Of a DNA stretch of 64,000 nucleotides, positions 24,786 through 32,887 are shown piece by piece. Every line of letters begins with the position of its first letter. The stretch's first letter is position 1. The position numbers and the translations under genes were made by a program. This DNA is from JANLYC01 sp963815445 (lineage in GTDB: Bacteria; Actinomycetota; Actinomycetes; Propionibacteriales; Nocardioidaceae): NCBI GenBank assembly GCA_963815445.1, contig CAWFGV010000006.1, positions 423,619 through 487,618 of the forward strand. The letters are read 5' to 3'. The notes below the pieces were generated by a model. The model made no database searches. It was given only the letters and a program-made list of their open reading frames with translations, and had not been told where the DNA came from.

Positions 24786-24891
24786 ACCGTGAGTTGTGGC
24801 TCCTTGAGCCGTGAGTTGTGGCTCCTTGAACCGTGAGTTGTGGCTCCTTGAACCGTGAGTTGTGGTCCGTTGAACCGTGAGTTGTGGCTCC
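24782..24891 (+). repeat. 22-bp tandem repeat array, locus 3 (5 units)
   Basis: Five units lie at 24782-24803, 24804-24825, 24826-24847, 24848-24869 and 24870-24891, in the same orientation as locus 1. Units 1, 3 and 5 are identical. It separates the hypothetical gene from proA and is directly upstream of the proA promoter region. Confidence 0.92.
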
Positions 24892-24967
24892 TTGGGTCGA
24901 GGGTTGGCGTCGGGCGGCTGGAACCTCCGGCTGCCGAGATGGCCGCCGTCGTACGCCGATACCGCCG

Positions 24968-24973
24968 TACGCT
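24968..24973 (+). promoter_or_regulatory. Candidate -10 box, leaderless proA transcript
   Basis: TACGCT is followed by GGTCGC and the proA ATG, a 6-nt gap. The string TACGCTGGT before ATG recurs at the leuS leader peptide (61452), which suggests a shared promoter type. No ribosome binding site precedes the ATG. Confidence 0.55.
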
Positions 24974-24979
24974 GGTCGC

Positions 24980-26230
24980 ATGAGCCGAGCCGACGTCCAC
25001 CAGGCGGCCGAGCGAGCCCGGGAGGCTTCTCTGGTGCTCGCGACGACGCCGCGCGGTGTGAAGGACGAGGCGCTGCGCGCGATGGCGTCGAGCCTGCAAG
25101 CGCACGGCGACGACATCCTGGCCGCCAACGAGCACGACGTGAGCGCCCAGACGTCGGCGGGTACGGCGGCCGCGATGGTCGACCGGCTCCGTCTCACGCC
25201 TGACCGGGTCGCAGGTATGGCGGCTGGTCTGCGCGACCTGGCGGTTCTGGCCGATCCGGTGGGAGAGGTGGTCCGAGGATCGATGCTGCCGAACGGCCTC
25301 GAGCTGCGACAGATCCGAGTGCCGTTCGGTGTGGTGGCGATGATCTACGAAGGGCGTCCCAACGTCACGGCGGACGCGGCCGGCATCTGTCTCAAGAGCG
25401 GCAACGCGGTGCTGTTGCGTGGGTCGTCGTCGGCGCGGCAGTCCAACACCGCGATCGTGGCCGCGCTGCGCGAGGCCGTCGAGGGCGTTGGCTTGCCGGC
25501 GGACGCGATCCAGCTCGTCACCGGCGACCGCGACGACGTCGGCCATCTGATGAACGCGCGCGGCCTCGTCGACGTCATCATCCCGCGCGGGGGCGCGGGG
25601 CTGATCGAACGGGTCGTGACCGGGTCCAGCGTCCCGGTCATCGAGACCGGCGTCGGCAATTGCCACGTGTACGTCGACGCGGACGCCGACCTCGACATGG
25701 CCGAGCGCATCGTCGTCAACTCCAAGATCCATCGTCCCAGCGTGTGCAATGCCGCCGAGTCGCTGCTCGTGCACTCCGCGGTGGCCGATGAGTTCGTGCC
25801 GCGCATCGTCAAGGCGCTCACCGGCGAAGGCGTCACCGTGCACGGGGACGAAGGGGTACGGCGCGCCAGCCCCGACGTCATACCGGCGACGGAGGAGGAC
25901 TTCGGCGCGGAGTACCTCTCCCTCGACATGTCCGCAGCGGTGGTCAGGTCGCTTGACGAGGCCGTCGCCCACATCCGGCGGTACGGCACCGGGCACACCG
26001 AGGCGATCGTGACGCGTTCGCAGGAGGCGGCCCGACGGTTCACGGCGGCCGTGGACGCGGCCGCGGTGGTCGTCAACGCGTCGACGCGGTTCACCGATGG
26101 TGGCGAGTTCGGCTTCGGGGCCGAGATCGGCATCTCGACGCAGAAGCTGCATGCGCGCGGGCCCATGGGGCTGCAGGAGATGACATCGACGAAGTACGTC
26201 GTCACCGGTGACGGGCAGACGCGCTCCTGA
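24980..26230 (+). CDS. proA: Gamma-glutamyl phosphate reductase
   Basis: ProA reduces gamma-glutamyl phosphate to glutamate semialdehyde with NADPH. The ATG at 24980 gives 416 residues, the family size; the frame is open further upstream only through repeat DNA. The aldehyde-dehydrogenase-fold core includes VPFGVVAMIYEGRPNVT, KSGNAVLLRGSS and IPRGGAGLI, and catalytic Cys256 in HRPSVCNAAE. The C-terminus GLQEMTSTKYVVTGDGQ is typical. Confidence 0.96.
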   Translation: MSRADVHQAAERAREASLVLATTPRGVKDEALRAMASSLQAHGDDILAANEHDVSAQTSAGTAAAMVDRLRLTPDRVAGMAAGLRDLAVLADPVGEVVRGSMLPNGLELRQIRVPFGVVAMIYEGRPNVTADAAGICLKSGNAVLLRGSSSARQSNTAIVAALREAVEGVGLPADAIQLVTGDRDDVGHLMNARGLVDVIIPRGGAGLIERVVTGSSVPVIETGVGNCHVYVDADADLDMAERIVVNSKIHRPSVCNAAESLLVHSAVADEFVPRIVKALTGEGVTVHGDEGVRRASPDVIPATEEDFGAEYLSLDMSAAVVRSLDEAVAHIRRYGTGHTEAIVTRSQEAARRFTAAVDAAAVVVNASTRFTDGGEFGFGAEIGISTQKLHARGPMGLQEMTSTKYVVTGDGQTRS

Positions 26231-26337
26231 CGGACGCAGCGTCCTGCAGTCCGGCGGCCCTGGCGACCAGGGTGCAGGACGTTGTTGGACGTTGCGAACG
26301 AGTGTCGCGTCAGCCGGCGGCGTCGACGGCCGTTTTG

Positions 26338-26359
26338 ACTCATCGGAGAAGAGATGAGT
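26338..26359. promoter_or_regulatory. Inverted repeat in the proA-sigma gap
   Basis: ACTCATC (26338-26344) and GATGAGT (26353-26359) form a 7-bp inverted repeat with an 8-nt spacer, about 95 bases before the sigma factor start. It could be a weak terminator for proA or an operator. The rest of the 224-base gap shows nothing clear. Confidence 0.4.
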
Positions 26360-26454
26360 TTCGTAGACGCCATCCGTCGTACGAGCATGACGACATTCAG
26401 TACTTCACAGTGCCAGGAAGGCAAACCGCGCCCGGGGCGGCGAGGTACCTCCGC

Positions 26455-27459
26455 GTGAGCGACAATCGCGTGGTGGACGCTCCTCCTCTCGACGCCGAAC
26501 GCACGTTTACCGAGGCGGCGGATCGGCACCGTCGCGAGCTGCACGTGCACTGCTACCGCATGGTGGGCAACTTCGAGGAGGCCGAAGACCTGGTTCAGGA
26601 GACGCTGCTGCGAGCGTGGCGCTCGCGGGACTCGTTCGACCGAGGCACCGCGACCGGGGCGGCGGGCAACTTCCGGGCCTGGCTGTACCGGATCGCGACC
26701 AACGCCTGTCTCGACGCGCTGCGGGGATCGTCGGCCCGGCGGGTCACGTCGTTGGACTCCTTCGCCGAGGTGCCGTGGCTGCAGCCGTATCCCGATCGGT
26801 TGCTCGACGACGTGACCACGGACAACGAACCCGAAGCGGCAGCCGTGGCCCGCGAGACGATCGAGCTCGGCTACGTGGCTCTGATCCAGCTCCTCCCGGC
26901 CAAACAGCGTGCCGCGCTCGTTCTCCGGGACGTACTCGGGTGGTCGGCCGCCGAGACCGCCGACCTCCTGGACACGTCGGTGGCGGCGGCCAACAGCGCC
27001 CTGCAGCGCGCGCGGGCCACGCTGCACGAGCACCGGCGGGATCGTGAGGCCGCCGGCCGCTCGTGGGATGCCACGGCGGACGAGAAGCGGCTGCTCGCGG
27101 GATTCATCGACGCACACGAACGAGGCGATTTCGCGGCCTCGATCGCCCTCATGCACGAGGACATCCGCGTCACGATGCCGCCGCAGCCCATGGTGTACGA
27201 CGGCGTCGCGGCGATGCGTGGCCTCATGGAGGTGGCCTTCGGAGTTGGCGGGATGGGCGAGTGGCGGCTCGTGCCGGCGTGGGCGAACCGTCAGCCGGCC
27301 GCGCTCAGTTACCTGCGCCGTCCGGGCGACTCGCAGTTCCGAGCGTTCAAGCTCGACGTCATGCGAGTCGAAGGAGGCAAGATCCGCGAGGTCACGACCT
27401 TCGACCCCCGGTTGTGCGCCGCCTTCGGCCTCCCCGAGATACTCCCCGCCGCGAGCTGA
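26455..27459 (+). CDS. ECF sigma factor with C-terminal SnoaL-like domain
   Basis: The GTG at 26455 gives 334 residues. Sigma region 2 (FTEAADRHRRELHVHCYRMV, EEAEDLVQETLLRAWRS) and region 4 (LLPAKQRAALVLRDVLGWSAAETADLLDTSVAAANSALQRAR) are followed by about 110 residues of a SnoaL/NTF2-like domain. This matches the TIGR02960/SigG-like ECF group, whose tail is thought to sense a ligand or regulate activity in cis, replacing an anti-sigma factor; indeed none lies next to it. Its signal is unknown. The open frame extends upstream of 26455 but without similarity. Confidence 0.88.
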   Translation: MSDNRVVDAPPLDAERTFTEAADRHRRELHVHCYRMVGNFEEAEDLVQETLLRAWRSRDSFDRGTATGAAGNFRAWLYRIATNACLDALRGSSARRVTSLDSFAEVPWLQPYPDRLLDDVTTDNEPEAAAVARETIELGYVALIQLLPAKQRAALVLRDVLGWSAAETADLLDTSVAAANSALQRARATLHEHRRDREAAGRSWDATADEKRLLAGFIDAHERGDFAASIALMHEDIRVTMPPQPMVYDGVAAMRGLMEVAFGVGGMGEWRLVPAWANRQPAALSYLRRPGDSQFRAFKLDVMRVEGGKIREVTTFDPRLCAAFGLPEILPAAS

Positions 27460-27476
27460 CCCGTGTGGCCGTTGGC

Positions 27477-27520
27477 GTTTGCCTTGTTTACAAGCCAGCT
27501 GGCTTGTAAACAAGGCAAAC
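27477..27520. repeat. Long hairpin element (family B), copy 3, with covariation
   Basis: Two perfect 20-bp arms (27477-27496, 27501-27520) surround AGCT. Compared with copies 1 and 2, the left arm has TTTACAA instead of TTCACAA and the right arm has the matching change TTGTAAA, so base pairing is kept. It lies between the converging sigma and DinB genes. Confidence 0.92.
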
Positions 27521-27564
27521 GTGGCGTGGTGACGTAGTAACTGCCTTGGGCACCTTTGGTTGCG

Positions 27565-28068
27565 TCAGTCGCCCGTGACGCCGTCAGCCAGTTCCCTCAG
27601 GATGTCGAGGTGGCCGTTGTGACGGGCGTTCTCCTCGATGAGGTGCAGGATCACCCAACGCAACGTCGGGTGCTCGCCCGTACGAAACGGCGCCTGCGAC
27701 CGGTCGTCGAGGTCGAGTCCGGCGATGATCGCGTTCGTCCGGGCGCGCTGCTCGGCGTACTCCGACAGCAGCTGCCCAATCGACGTCTCGGCGCCGAGGC
27801 TGAACTCGCGGTCCGGCTCCTCGTCGGTCCACGGCCCGAGGTCCGGCCCACCGACGAAACGATTCTCGATCCATGAGTGCTCGACCCAACGGATGTGGCT
27901 GACCACGCCGCCGATCGACATGAGCGGTGAGGTGGGCAACGGGGCTGCGCCCACCTGCTCGGCCGCCAAGCCCTCGCATTTCGCCACCACGGTGTCGCGG
28001 GTGTAGTCCAAGAACGTCAGCAGCATGGAGCGTTCGTCCCAGGCGGTCGGCGTGTCGGTTCGTGTCAT
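27565..28068 (-). CDS. DinB/DUF664-family protein
   Basis: This 167-residue protein is a four-helix DinB-like protein. The presumed metal ligands are the His in VSHIRWVEHSW and the His pair in LHLIEENARHNGHLDILRE. The superfamily includes thiol S-transferases that use mycothiol or bacillithiol, and a mycothiol-linked role would fit an actinobacterium, but the substrate is unknown. Family B hairpins in opposite orientation stand on both sides of the gene. Confidence 0.85.
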   Translation of the reverse strand: MTRTDTPTAWDERSMLLTFLDYTRDTVVAKCEGLAAEQVGAAPLPTSPLMSIGGVVSHIRWVEHSWIENRFVGGPDLGPWTDEEPDREFSLGAETSIGQLLSEYAEQRARTNAIIAGLDLDDRSQAPFRTGEHPTLRWVILHLIEENARHNGHLDILRELADGVTGD

Positions 28069-28172
28069 CGCTCAGCAGTCTTGCGTCCGAGCCTGCCGGC
28101 TGTCGACGGGTTTCTCGCCATACGGCGCCCGTGCGAGAGGTCGCCGAGGCAGACGTGCTGTCCCCAAGGCAA

Positions 28173-28216
28173 ATTCCCCTAGTACAGAAGCCACCTGGCT
28201 TGTGAACAAGGCAAAC
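28173..28216. repeat. Long hairpin element (family B), copy 4, left arm decayed
   Basis: The right arm (28197-28216) and loop ACCT (28193-28196) match copy 2 exactly, but the left arm keeps only GAAGCC and otherwise differs. The outer flanks TGCTGTCCCCAAGG and CGCGGAGGG are still shared with copy 2, so this is a true relative that can no longer form the full stem. Confidence 0.85.
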
Positions 28217-28263
28217 GCGGAGGGCCAGGGATGGCGGGTGGCGCGGCAGGGGACAGCAACCGA

Positions 28264-28269
28264 TAGCCT
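28264..28269 (+). promoter_or_regulatory. Candidate -10 box of the nadD unit
   Basis: TAGCCT is followed by GGGGGC and then the ATG at 28276, a 6-nt gap implying a leaderless transcript that would continue into nadD, rsfS and the phosphatase gene. Confidence 0.5.
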
Positions 28270-28275
28270 GGGGGC

Positions 28276-28419
28276 ATGGCACTGATCTCGCTGGCGGCTG
28301 AAGAGAAGCTGCGCGACCTCCCGGCTCCACCGATCGTGTTCGGGCTCCTCGCCTTCGCAATTCTGATCGTCCTCATGGTCGGCCTGCTGATGTTCGGCAA
28401 AGGCAGAACTCATTCCTGA
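28276..28419 (+). CDS. Small single-pass membrane protein (47 aa)
   Basis: The protein MALISLAAEEKLRDLPAPPI continues with one hydrophobic helix (VFGLLAFAILIVLMVGLLMF) and ends GKGRTHS. It starts 6 nt after a -10-like box and ends 27 bases before nadD, so it is expressed with the NAD and ribosome-silencing genes. The short charged N-terminus, helix and basic tail look like a real microprotein rather than chance. The function is unknown. Confidence 0.7.
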   Translation: MALISLAAEEKLRDLPAPPIVFGLLAFAILIVLMVGLLMFGKGRTHS

Positions 28420-28446
28420 TGGCCCCGCGTTGATGGACGTCCCCTG

Positions 28447-29190
28447 ATGGACCAGCGCCCCCGCAGGGTGGGGGTGATGGGCGGTACGTTCGACCCCATC
28501 CACCACGGCCACCTCGTGGCGGCGTCGGAGGTGCAGGCCTGGTTCGACCTCGACGAGGTCGTCTTCGTTCCGACCGGTCAGCCGTGGCAGAAGAGCGACC
28601 GGGAGGTCTCTCCGGCCGAGGACCGATACCTCATGACGGTGATCGCCACCGCCTCCAACCCCCACTTCTCGGTCTCGCGCGTCGACGTCGACCGGGACGG
28701 ACCCACCTACACGATCGACACCTTGCGCGAGCTGGGTGCGGCCCGGCCTGGTGCCGAGCTCTTCTTCATCACCGGTGCCGACGCGTTGGCACAGATCCTG
28801 ACCTGGCACGACGCCGACCAGGTCTTCGAGCTCGCCCAGTTCGTCGGCTGCACCCGGCCCGGTACGACGATCGACGACTCCACGCTCGCCGGCCTGCCGT
28901 CGGACCGGGTCACGATCCTCGAGATCCCGGCCCTGGCGATCTCCTCCACAGAATGCCGCGCGCGGGCCCACAAGGGGGAGCCGGTCTGGTACCTCGTCCC
29001 CGACGGCGTCGTGCAGTACATCGCCAAGCGCGGGCTCTACCAGCCTCCGAGCGAGGTCACCGTGCCACCGCAGTCCCTCGCCGGAGCCGCGAGCACCCCG
29101 GCCGGCCGGGACTCCTCAACCACCGCGCCCCGATCGAACCCAGTGGAACCCGCACCCCGCACGCCCCCAGCCACCCAAGGAACCCCGTGA
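28447..29190 (+). CDS. nadD: Nicotinate-nucleotide adenylyltransferase
   Basis: NadD adenylates nicotinate mononucleotide in NAD synthesis. The ATG at 28447 gives 247 residues. The nucleotidyl-transferase motif GGTFDPIHHGHL is at 11-22 and ISSTECR near 164 replaces the usual ISSTxIR. The enzyme core ends near 200; the remaining ~50 residues are Pro/Ser/Thr-rich and probably disordered. Its stop overlaps the rsfS start (GTGA), which is a conserved gene pair. Confidence 0.95.
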   Translation: MDQRPRRVGVMGGTFDPIHHGHLVAASEVQAWFDLDEVVFVPTGQPWQKSDREVSPAEDRYLMTVIATASNPHFSVSRVDVDRDGPTYTIDTLRELGAARPGAELFFITGADALAQILTWHDADQVFELAQFVGCTRPGTTIDDSTLAGLPSDRVTILEIPALAISSTECRARAHKGEPVWYLVPDGVVQYIAKRGLYQPPSEVTVPPQSLAGAASTPAGRDSSTTAPRSNPVEPAPRTPPATQGTP

Positions 29191-29615
29191 CCGCAACCGA
29201 GCGAGCCGTCGAGCTCGTCGTCATCGCCGCCCAGTCGGCCTCCGACAAGCTGGCCCAGAACATCGTCGCCTTCGACGTCTCCGAGCAGCTCGTCATCACC
29301 GACGCGTTCGTGCTGTGCTCGGCGCCCAACGACCGACAGGTCAAGTCGATCGTCGACGAGGTCGAGGACCGACTGCGCGCCGTCGGTGCCAAGCCGATCC
29401 GGCGCGAGGGCGAGCGAGACGGGCGCTGGGTGCTCATCGACTACGGCGAGATCGTCGTCCACGTCCAGCACGAGGAGGAGCGCGCGTACTACTCCCTCGA
29501 GCGGATCTGGCGCGACTGCCCGGCCATCCCACTACCCGACTCGGTCACGAGCGGGCAGGGCGCGGCGGCATCAGCGGACGCCGGTCCGGCACCGACTCCC
29601 TCGTCCACGACGTGA
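29187..29615 (+). CDS. rsfS: Ribosomal silencing factor
   Basis: RsfS binds L14 on the 50S subunit and blocks subunit joining in slow growth. The GTG at 29187 overlaps the nadD stop and gives 142 residues. Core signatures are SDKLAQNIVAFDVSEQLVITDAFVLCSAPNDRQVKSI, GERDGRWVLIDYGEIVVHVQHEEERAYYSLERIW. The last 25 residues are an Ala/Pro-rich tail beyond the family core. The stop overlaps the following GTG start. Confidence 0.95.
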   Translation: MTATERAVELVVIAAQSASDKLAQNIVAFDVSEQLVITDAFVLCSAPNDRQVKSIVDEVEDRLRAVGAKPIRREGERDGRWVLIDYGEIVVHVQHEEERAYYSLERIWRDCPAIPLPDSVTSGQGAAASADAGPAPTPSSTT

Positions 29616-30316
29616 TCGGGCTCGCCGCCGAGGGACACGAGGTACGGCGGCTGGTGCTCTGGCGGCACGGCCGGACCGGCTGGAACAAGATCGGGCGTGC
29701 CCAGGGCCACGCCGACGTGCCCCTCGACGACGTCGGTGAGGCCCAGGCACAACGATCAGCCACGCTCCTCGCGGCGTACCGGCCGGCGTTCGTCTGGTCC
29801 AGCGACCTGCTCCGCGCGCAGCAGACGGCGACCGAGCTGATTGCCCTCACCGGACTCGAGCCGGTACTGGACGCGCGGCTGCGTGAGTACGACGTCGGCG
29901 CGCGCCAGGGCATGACGCGCGACGAGTTCAAGGAGGCATTCCCCGACCTGTTCGCCCGCTATCTCGCCGGCGAGGACGACGTCGTCATACCCGGTGCCGA
30001 GGTCACTGCCGATGTCCGGACTCGGATGCTGGCCGTCCTGGAGGACGCCACGCGGGCCCTCGAGCCGGGACAGACCGGTGTGCTCGTCGGACACGGTGCC
30101 TCGTTGCGTACCGGCGTGCTGGCGTTCTTCGGCGTCGAGGTCGGCGGCGACGACAGTACGCCGGCCGGACGGCGACGCGAGATGCTCGCGGGCATGGCCA
30201 ACTGCGCATGGACCGTGCTCGAGCAGCACCCGTCATACGGCTGGCAGATCGTGGACTACAACGCCCAGAACCTGCCCGAGCCGGTGTCGCTCGACGACTC
30301 GCCGTTCGCACGCTGA
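29612..30316 (+). CDS. Histidine phosphatase family protein
   Basis: The GTG at 29612 overlaps rsfS by 4 bases and gives 234 residues. LWRHGRTGWN carries the RHG phosphohistidine motif, and VLVGHGASLRTGVLAFFG the second catalytic histidine; SSDLLRAQQTATEL is also typical. Genes annotated as phosphoglycerate mutase-like commonly follow rsfS in Actinobacteria. Broad phosphatase activity is more likely than true glycolytic mutase activity, but the substrate is unknown. Confidence 0.9.
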   Translation: MIGLAAEGHEVRRLVLWRHGRTGWNKIGRAQGHADVPLDDVGEAQAQRSATLLAAYRPAFVWSSDLLRAQQTATELIALTGLEPVLDARLREYDVGARQGMTRDEFKEAFPDLFARYLAGEDDVVIPGAEVTADVRTRMLAVLEDATRALEPGQTGVLVGHGASLRTGVLAFFGVEVGGDDSTPAGRRREMLAGMANCAWTVLEQHPSYGWQIVDYNAQNLPEPVSLDDSPFAR

Positions 30317-30321
30317 CCGTT

Positions 30322-30387
30322 CCGCGAATTGCGGGAAACCGCAGCCTCCGTCCGGCGTGTCGACCTGCACTCTCCCGCAATTCGCGG
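30322..30387 (+). repeat. 66-bp hairpin element (family C), copy 2
   Basis: CCGCGAATTGCGGGA (30322-30336) faces TCCCGCAATTCGCGG (30373-30387), a perfect 15-bp stem; the inner segment CGGCGTGTCGAC matches copy 1. It begins 5 bases after the phosphatase stop and lies between converging genes. Confidence 0.92.
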
Positions 30388-30420
30388 GGACGGTGGGGAG
30401 GCCACGTCAGGTCAGCCAGG

Positions 30421-31587
30421 TCAGACCAGGGCGGTGAGGCCGCGCTTGGCCAGCTGGTCGGCGATCACGATGCGCTGGATCTCACTCGCCCCCTCCCAGA
30501 TGCGCTCGACGCGCAGCTCGCGGGCGAACCGCTCGGCGACGTTCTCGCGCATGTAGCCGCGACCACCGAAGATCTGCACCGACCGGTCGGCGACCCGGCC
30601 GGCCATCTCCGACGCGTACAGCTTCACCATCGAGCACCGTGCATGCGCGACCTTGCGATCGATGCCCTCGTCGATGGACCGGGCGGTCTCGTAGACCATC
30701 GATCGCGCCGCGAACAGCTCGGTCAGGCTGTCGGCCACCATCGCCTGCACGAGCTGACGGGAGTACAGCGGCTCGCCTCCGACGATGCGGTCCTGCGCGA
30801 AGGCGGTCACGTCGGTGACGAGTCGCTCAGCCGCGCCGAGGCACCGGGCCGCGATCATCAGCCGCTCGAACCGGAACCACTCGTACGAGAACGCCATGCC
30901 ATCACCCTCGCCACCCACCAGGTGAGAGGCCGGCACCCGCACGTCCTCGAATGCCACGATCGGGTGGTGGTGCGCGATCGTGTGCGTGTACTCCGGGGTC
31001 CGCACCACGCGCATCCCTGGCGTGGGGATGTCGACGACGAAGAGCGCGTGCTCACCCGCATGGTCGCCGTCGGTCAGGATCCCCTGGAAGAAGACGTATG
31101 CCGCCTCGTTGTACGACGTCACGTGCCACTTCTCACCGTTGAGCACGTACGCGTCCCCGTCGCGACGGGCCGTGGCTTCGAGGGCAGCCACGTCCGACCC
31201 GGCGTCGGCCTCGGTGATCGCGTAGCACTCCGCCATCTCACCGCGGACGGTCGGAATCAGCCAACGGTCGCGCTGGTAGTCGCTCGCCACCTCGGCCCAC
31301 CACGCGGGCGGCGTGCCCATCACCCAGGCCAGCGCGTTGGTGACGCGACCTGCCTGCTCCTGGACGAGCACCTGCTGGATGGTCGTGCACCCCCGGCCCC
31401 CGACCGTGGTCGGCATGTTCGTCGCGAACAGCCCCAGCTCGATCGCCCGCGCGCGCTGGTTGTCCACCATGCCCGCGGCCAGCTCGCCACGGTTCAGCTC
31501 GGCCTCGACCTCGAAGGGGATGAGCTCATCAGTGAAGGATCGCGCCGTCGTCTGCAGCGCGAGGTCGGCGTCTGACAACCCGTACAT
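30421..31587 (-). CDS. Acyl-CoA dehydrogenase
   Basis: This FAD enzyme introduces an alpha-beta double bond into an acyl-CoA. The 388-residue protein has the standard three-domain fold: ECYAITEADAGSDVAALEATARRDG (FAD contact), NGEKWHVTSYNEAAY, and IFGGRGYMRE near the C-terminus. The catalytic glutamate is probably E365 in RIWEGASEIQR. The chain-length preference cannot be read from sequence. The gene diverges from the FAD oxidoreductase across operator O1, whose reverse strand carries TAGACT as a -10 box, so it is probably repressed by the TetR protein at 35066. Confidence 0.93.
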   Translation of the reverse strand: MYGLSDADLALQTTARSFTDELIPFEVEAELNRGELAAGMVDNQRARAIELGLFATNMPTTVGGRGCTTIQQVLVQEQAGRVTNALAWVMGTPPAWWAEVASDYQRDRWLIPTVRGEMAECYAITEADAGSDVAALEATARRDGDAYVLNGEKWHVTSYNEAAYVFFQGILTDGDHAGEHALFVVDIPTPGMRVVRTPEYTHTIAHHHPIVAFEDVRVPASHLVGGEGDGMAFSYEWFRFERLMIAARCLGAAERLVTDVTAFAQDRIVGGEPLYSRQLVQAMVADSLTELFAARSMVYETARSIDEGIDRKVAHARCSMVKLYASEMAGRVADRSVQIFGGRGYMRENVAERFARELRVERIWEGASEIQRIVIADQLAKRGLTALV

Positions 31588-31628
31588 GGCACCTCGGTCT
31601 CATCGGTCGGGGGACATCCGTGATGGCT

Positions 31629-31645
31629 TGACTGACTGTTCAGTC
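31629..31645 (+). promoter_or_regulatory. TetR-type operator O1
   Basis: TGACTGACTGTTCAGTC contains GACTGA and TCAGTC arms with a 4-bp spacer. It lies between the acyl-CoA dehydrogenase and FAD oxidoreductase starts and overlaps TAGACT on the reverse strand (31647 to 31642). The same 17 bases recur at 34999. Confidence 0.85.
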
Positions 31646-31646
31646 T

Positions 31647-32885
31647 ATGTCAGCGTGGGGTGTTGTGACCAGCACGAGCGACCTGCCCAGCTCCGCCGAC
31701 GCCGTGGTGGTCGGCGGCGGCACGATCGGCGCCTGGTGCGCGTGGTTCCTGCGTCGCGAAGGCCTCGACGTGGTGCTGGTCGAGGCGGGGACGCTGGGCA
31801 AGGGCGCCAGCTCGAGGGCTGCCGGCATGGTGCGCGCGCAGGGCGGGACCGAGACCGCGGTTCGCCTCGGCCTGTACACGCAGGGCTTCTATCGCACGCA
31901 GCGCGACTTCCTGCCCCTCGACTCCGGCTTCGTCGAGCAGGGCTACTTCATGCCGTGCTTCACCGCGGACGACGTGGCGATCGCCAAGGCTCGGATCGCC
32001 ATGCAACAGGCAGTGGGGCTCGACGTGCGTTGGGTCGAACCGGCCGAGCTCGACGCGATGAACCCCGTGATGGCACCGGGCATGACCCTCGGCGGGTCGT
32101 ACGCCCCTGGGGATGGCTACATCGACCCACCGACCAATGTGCTGGCCTACACCGCCGCTCTCGTCACCTCGCACGTTCGCGTGCACGAGCACACGACGTT
32201 CACCGGCCTCACCACACGGCACGGCGCGGTCACGGGCGTGCAGACCTCGGCCGGTGAGATCGCCACGGGTCGGGTCGTCCTGACGGGCGGCCCCACCCTG
32301 GCTGCCGTCGGGCGAAGCGTCGGCGCGAGGATCCCCTCAGGTGGCGCCCGCCACCAGGTGGTGGTGACCGAGGACCACCCCGACCTGGCACCGGAGCGGC
32401 TCCCGATGCTCTTCGACGTCGCGTCCGGGATCTACTGGCGCCCCGAGGAGGGCGGACTCATGTGGGGCATGAGCAACCCCGCGGAGTCACCTGGCGTCGC
32501 GCACGAGTTCGACTGGGAGTACTACGAACACGCTCGTCGCCGGATCACGGCACTGCTGCCTGTGACGGAGCGCCTTGGCGTGCGCCGCGTGTGGGCGGCC
32601 ACCATCGACTTCACTCCTGACCACCTCCCGATCCTGGGTCCGGTGATCACTTCCGACGGGCCGGTGTCCGGCACGACGGTGGCGGCCGCCGGCGGGCACG
32701 GGATGATGTGGGGACCCGGTGTCAGCCGGGCCGCGGCCGACCTCGCGCTCACCGGAGCGACCGAGGTGGTGGATGCCACAGAACTAGGGCTCGACCGCTT
32801 CGACGAGCACGGGCGGAGCAGGCTGCAGGCGGACCCGATCGCGCTGCCGTTTCCCGACGTGGTCGAGCACGTCGTGACCACGTGA
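31647..32885 (+). CDS. FAD-dependent oxidoreductase (DAO family)
   Basis: The 412-residue protein has the N-terminal FAD-binding motif VVVGGGTIGAWCAWFLRREG (G23, G25, G28) and ASSRAAGMVRAQGG, like sarcosine or dimethylglycine oxidases and other secondary-amine oxidases. The C-terminal FTPDHLPILGPV and AAAGGHGMMWGPGVSR blocks are also of that family. It probably oxidises an amine or N-methyl group; the exact substrate is inference. The ATG at 31647 directly abuts operator O1; a GTG at 31665 with GTGGGG before it is an alternative start that would lose six residues only. Confidence 0.88.
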   Translation: MSAWGVVTSTSDLPSSADAVVVGGGTIGAWCAWFLRREGLDVVLVEAGTLGKGASSRAAGMVRAQGGTETAVRLGLYTQGFYRTQRDFLPLDSGFVEQGYFMPCFTADDVAIAKARIAMQQAVGLDVRWVEPAELDAMNPVMAPGMTLGGSYAPGDGYIDPPTNVLAYTAALVTSHVRVHEHTTFTGLTTRHGAVTGVQTSAGEIATGRVVLTGGPTLAAVGRSVGARIPSGGARHQVVVTEDHPDLAPERLPMLFDVASGIYWRPEEGGLMWGMSNPAESPGVAHEFDWEYYEHARRRITALLPVTERLGVRRVWAATIDFTPDHLPILGPVITSDGPVSGTTVAAAGGHGMMWGPGVSRAAADLALTGATEVVDATELGLDRFDEHGRSRLQADPIALPFPDVVEHVVTT

Positions 32886-32887
32886 GG

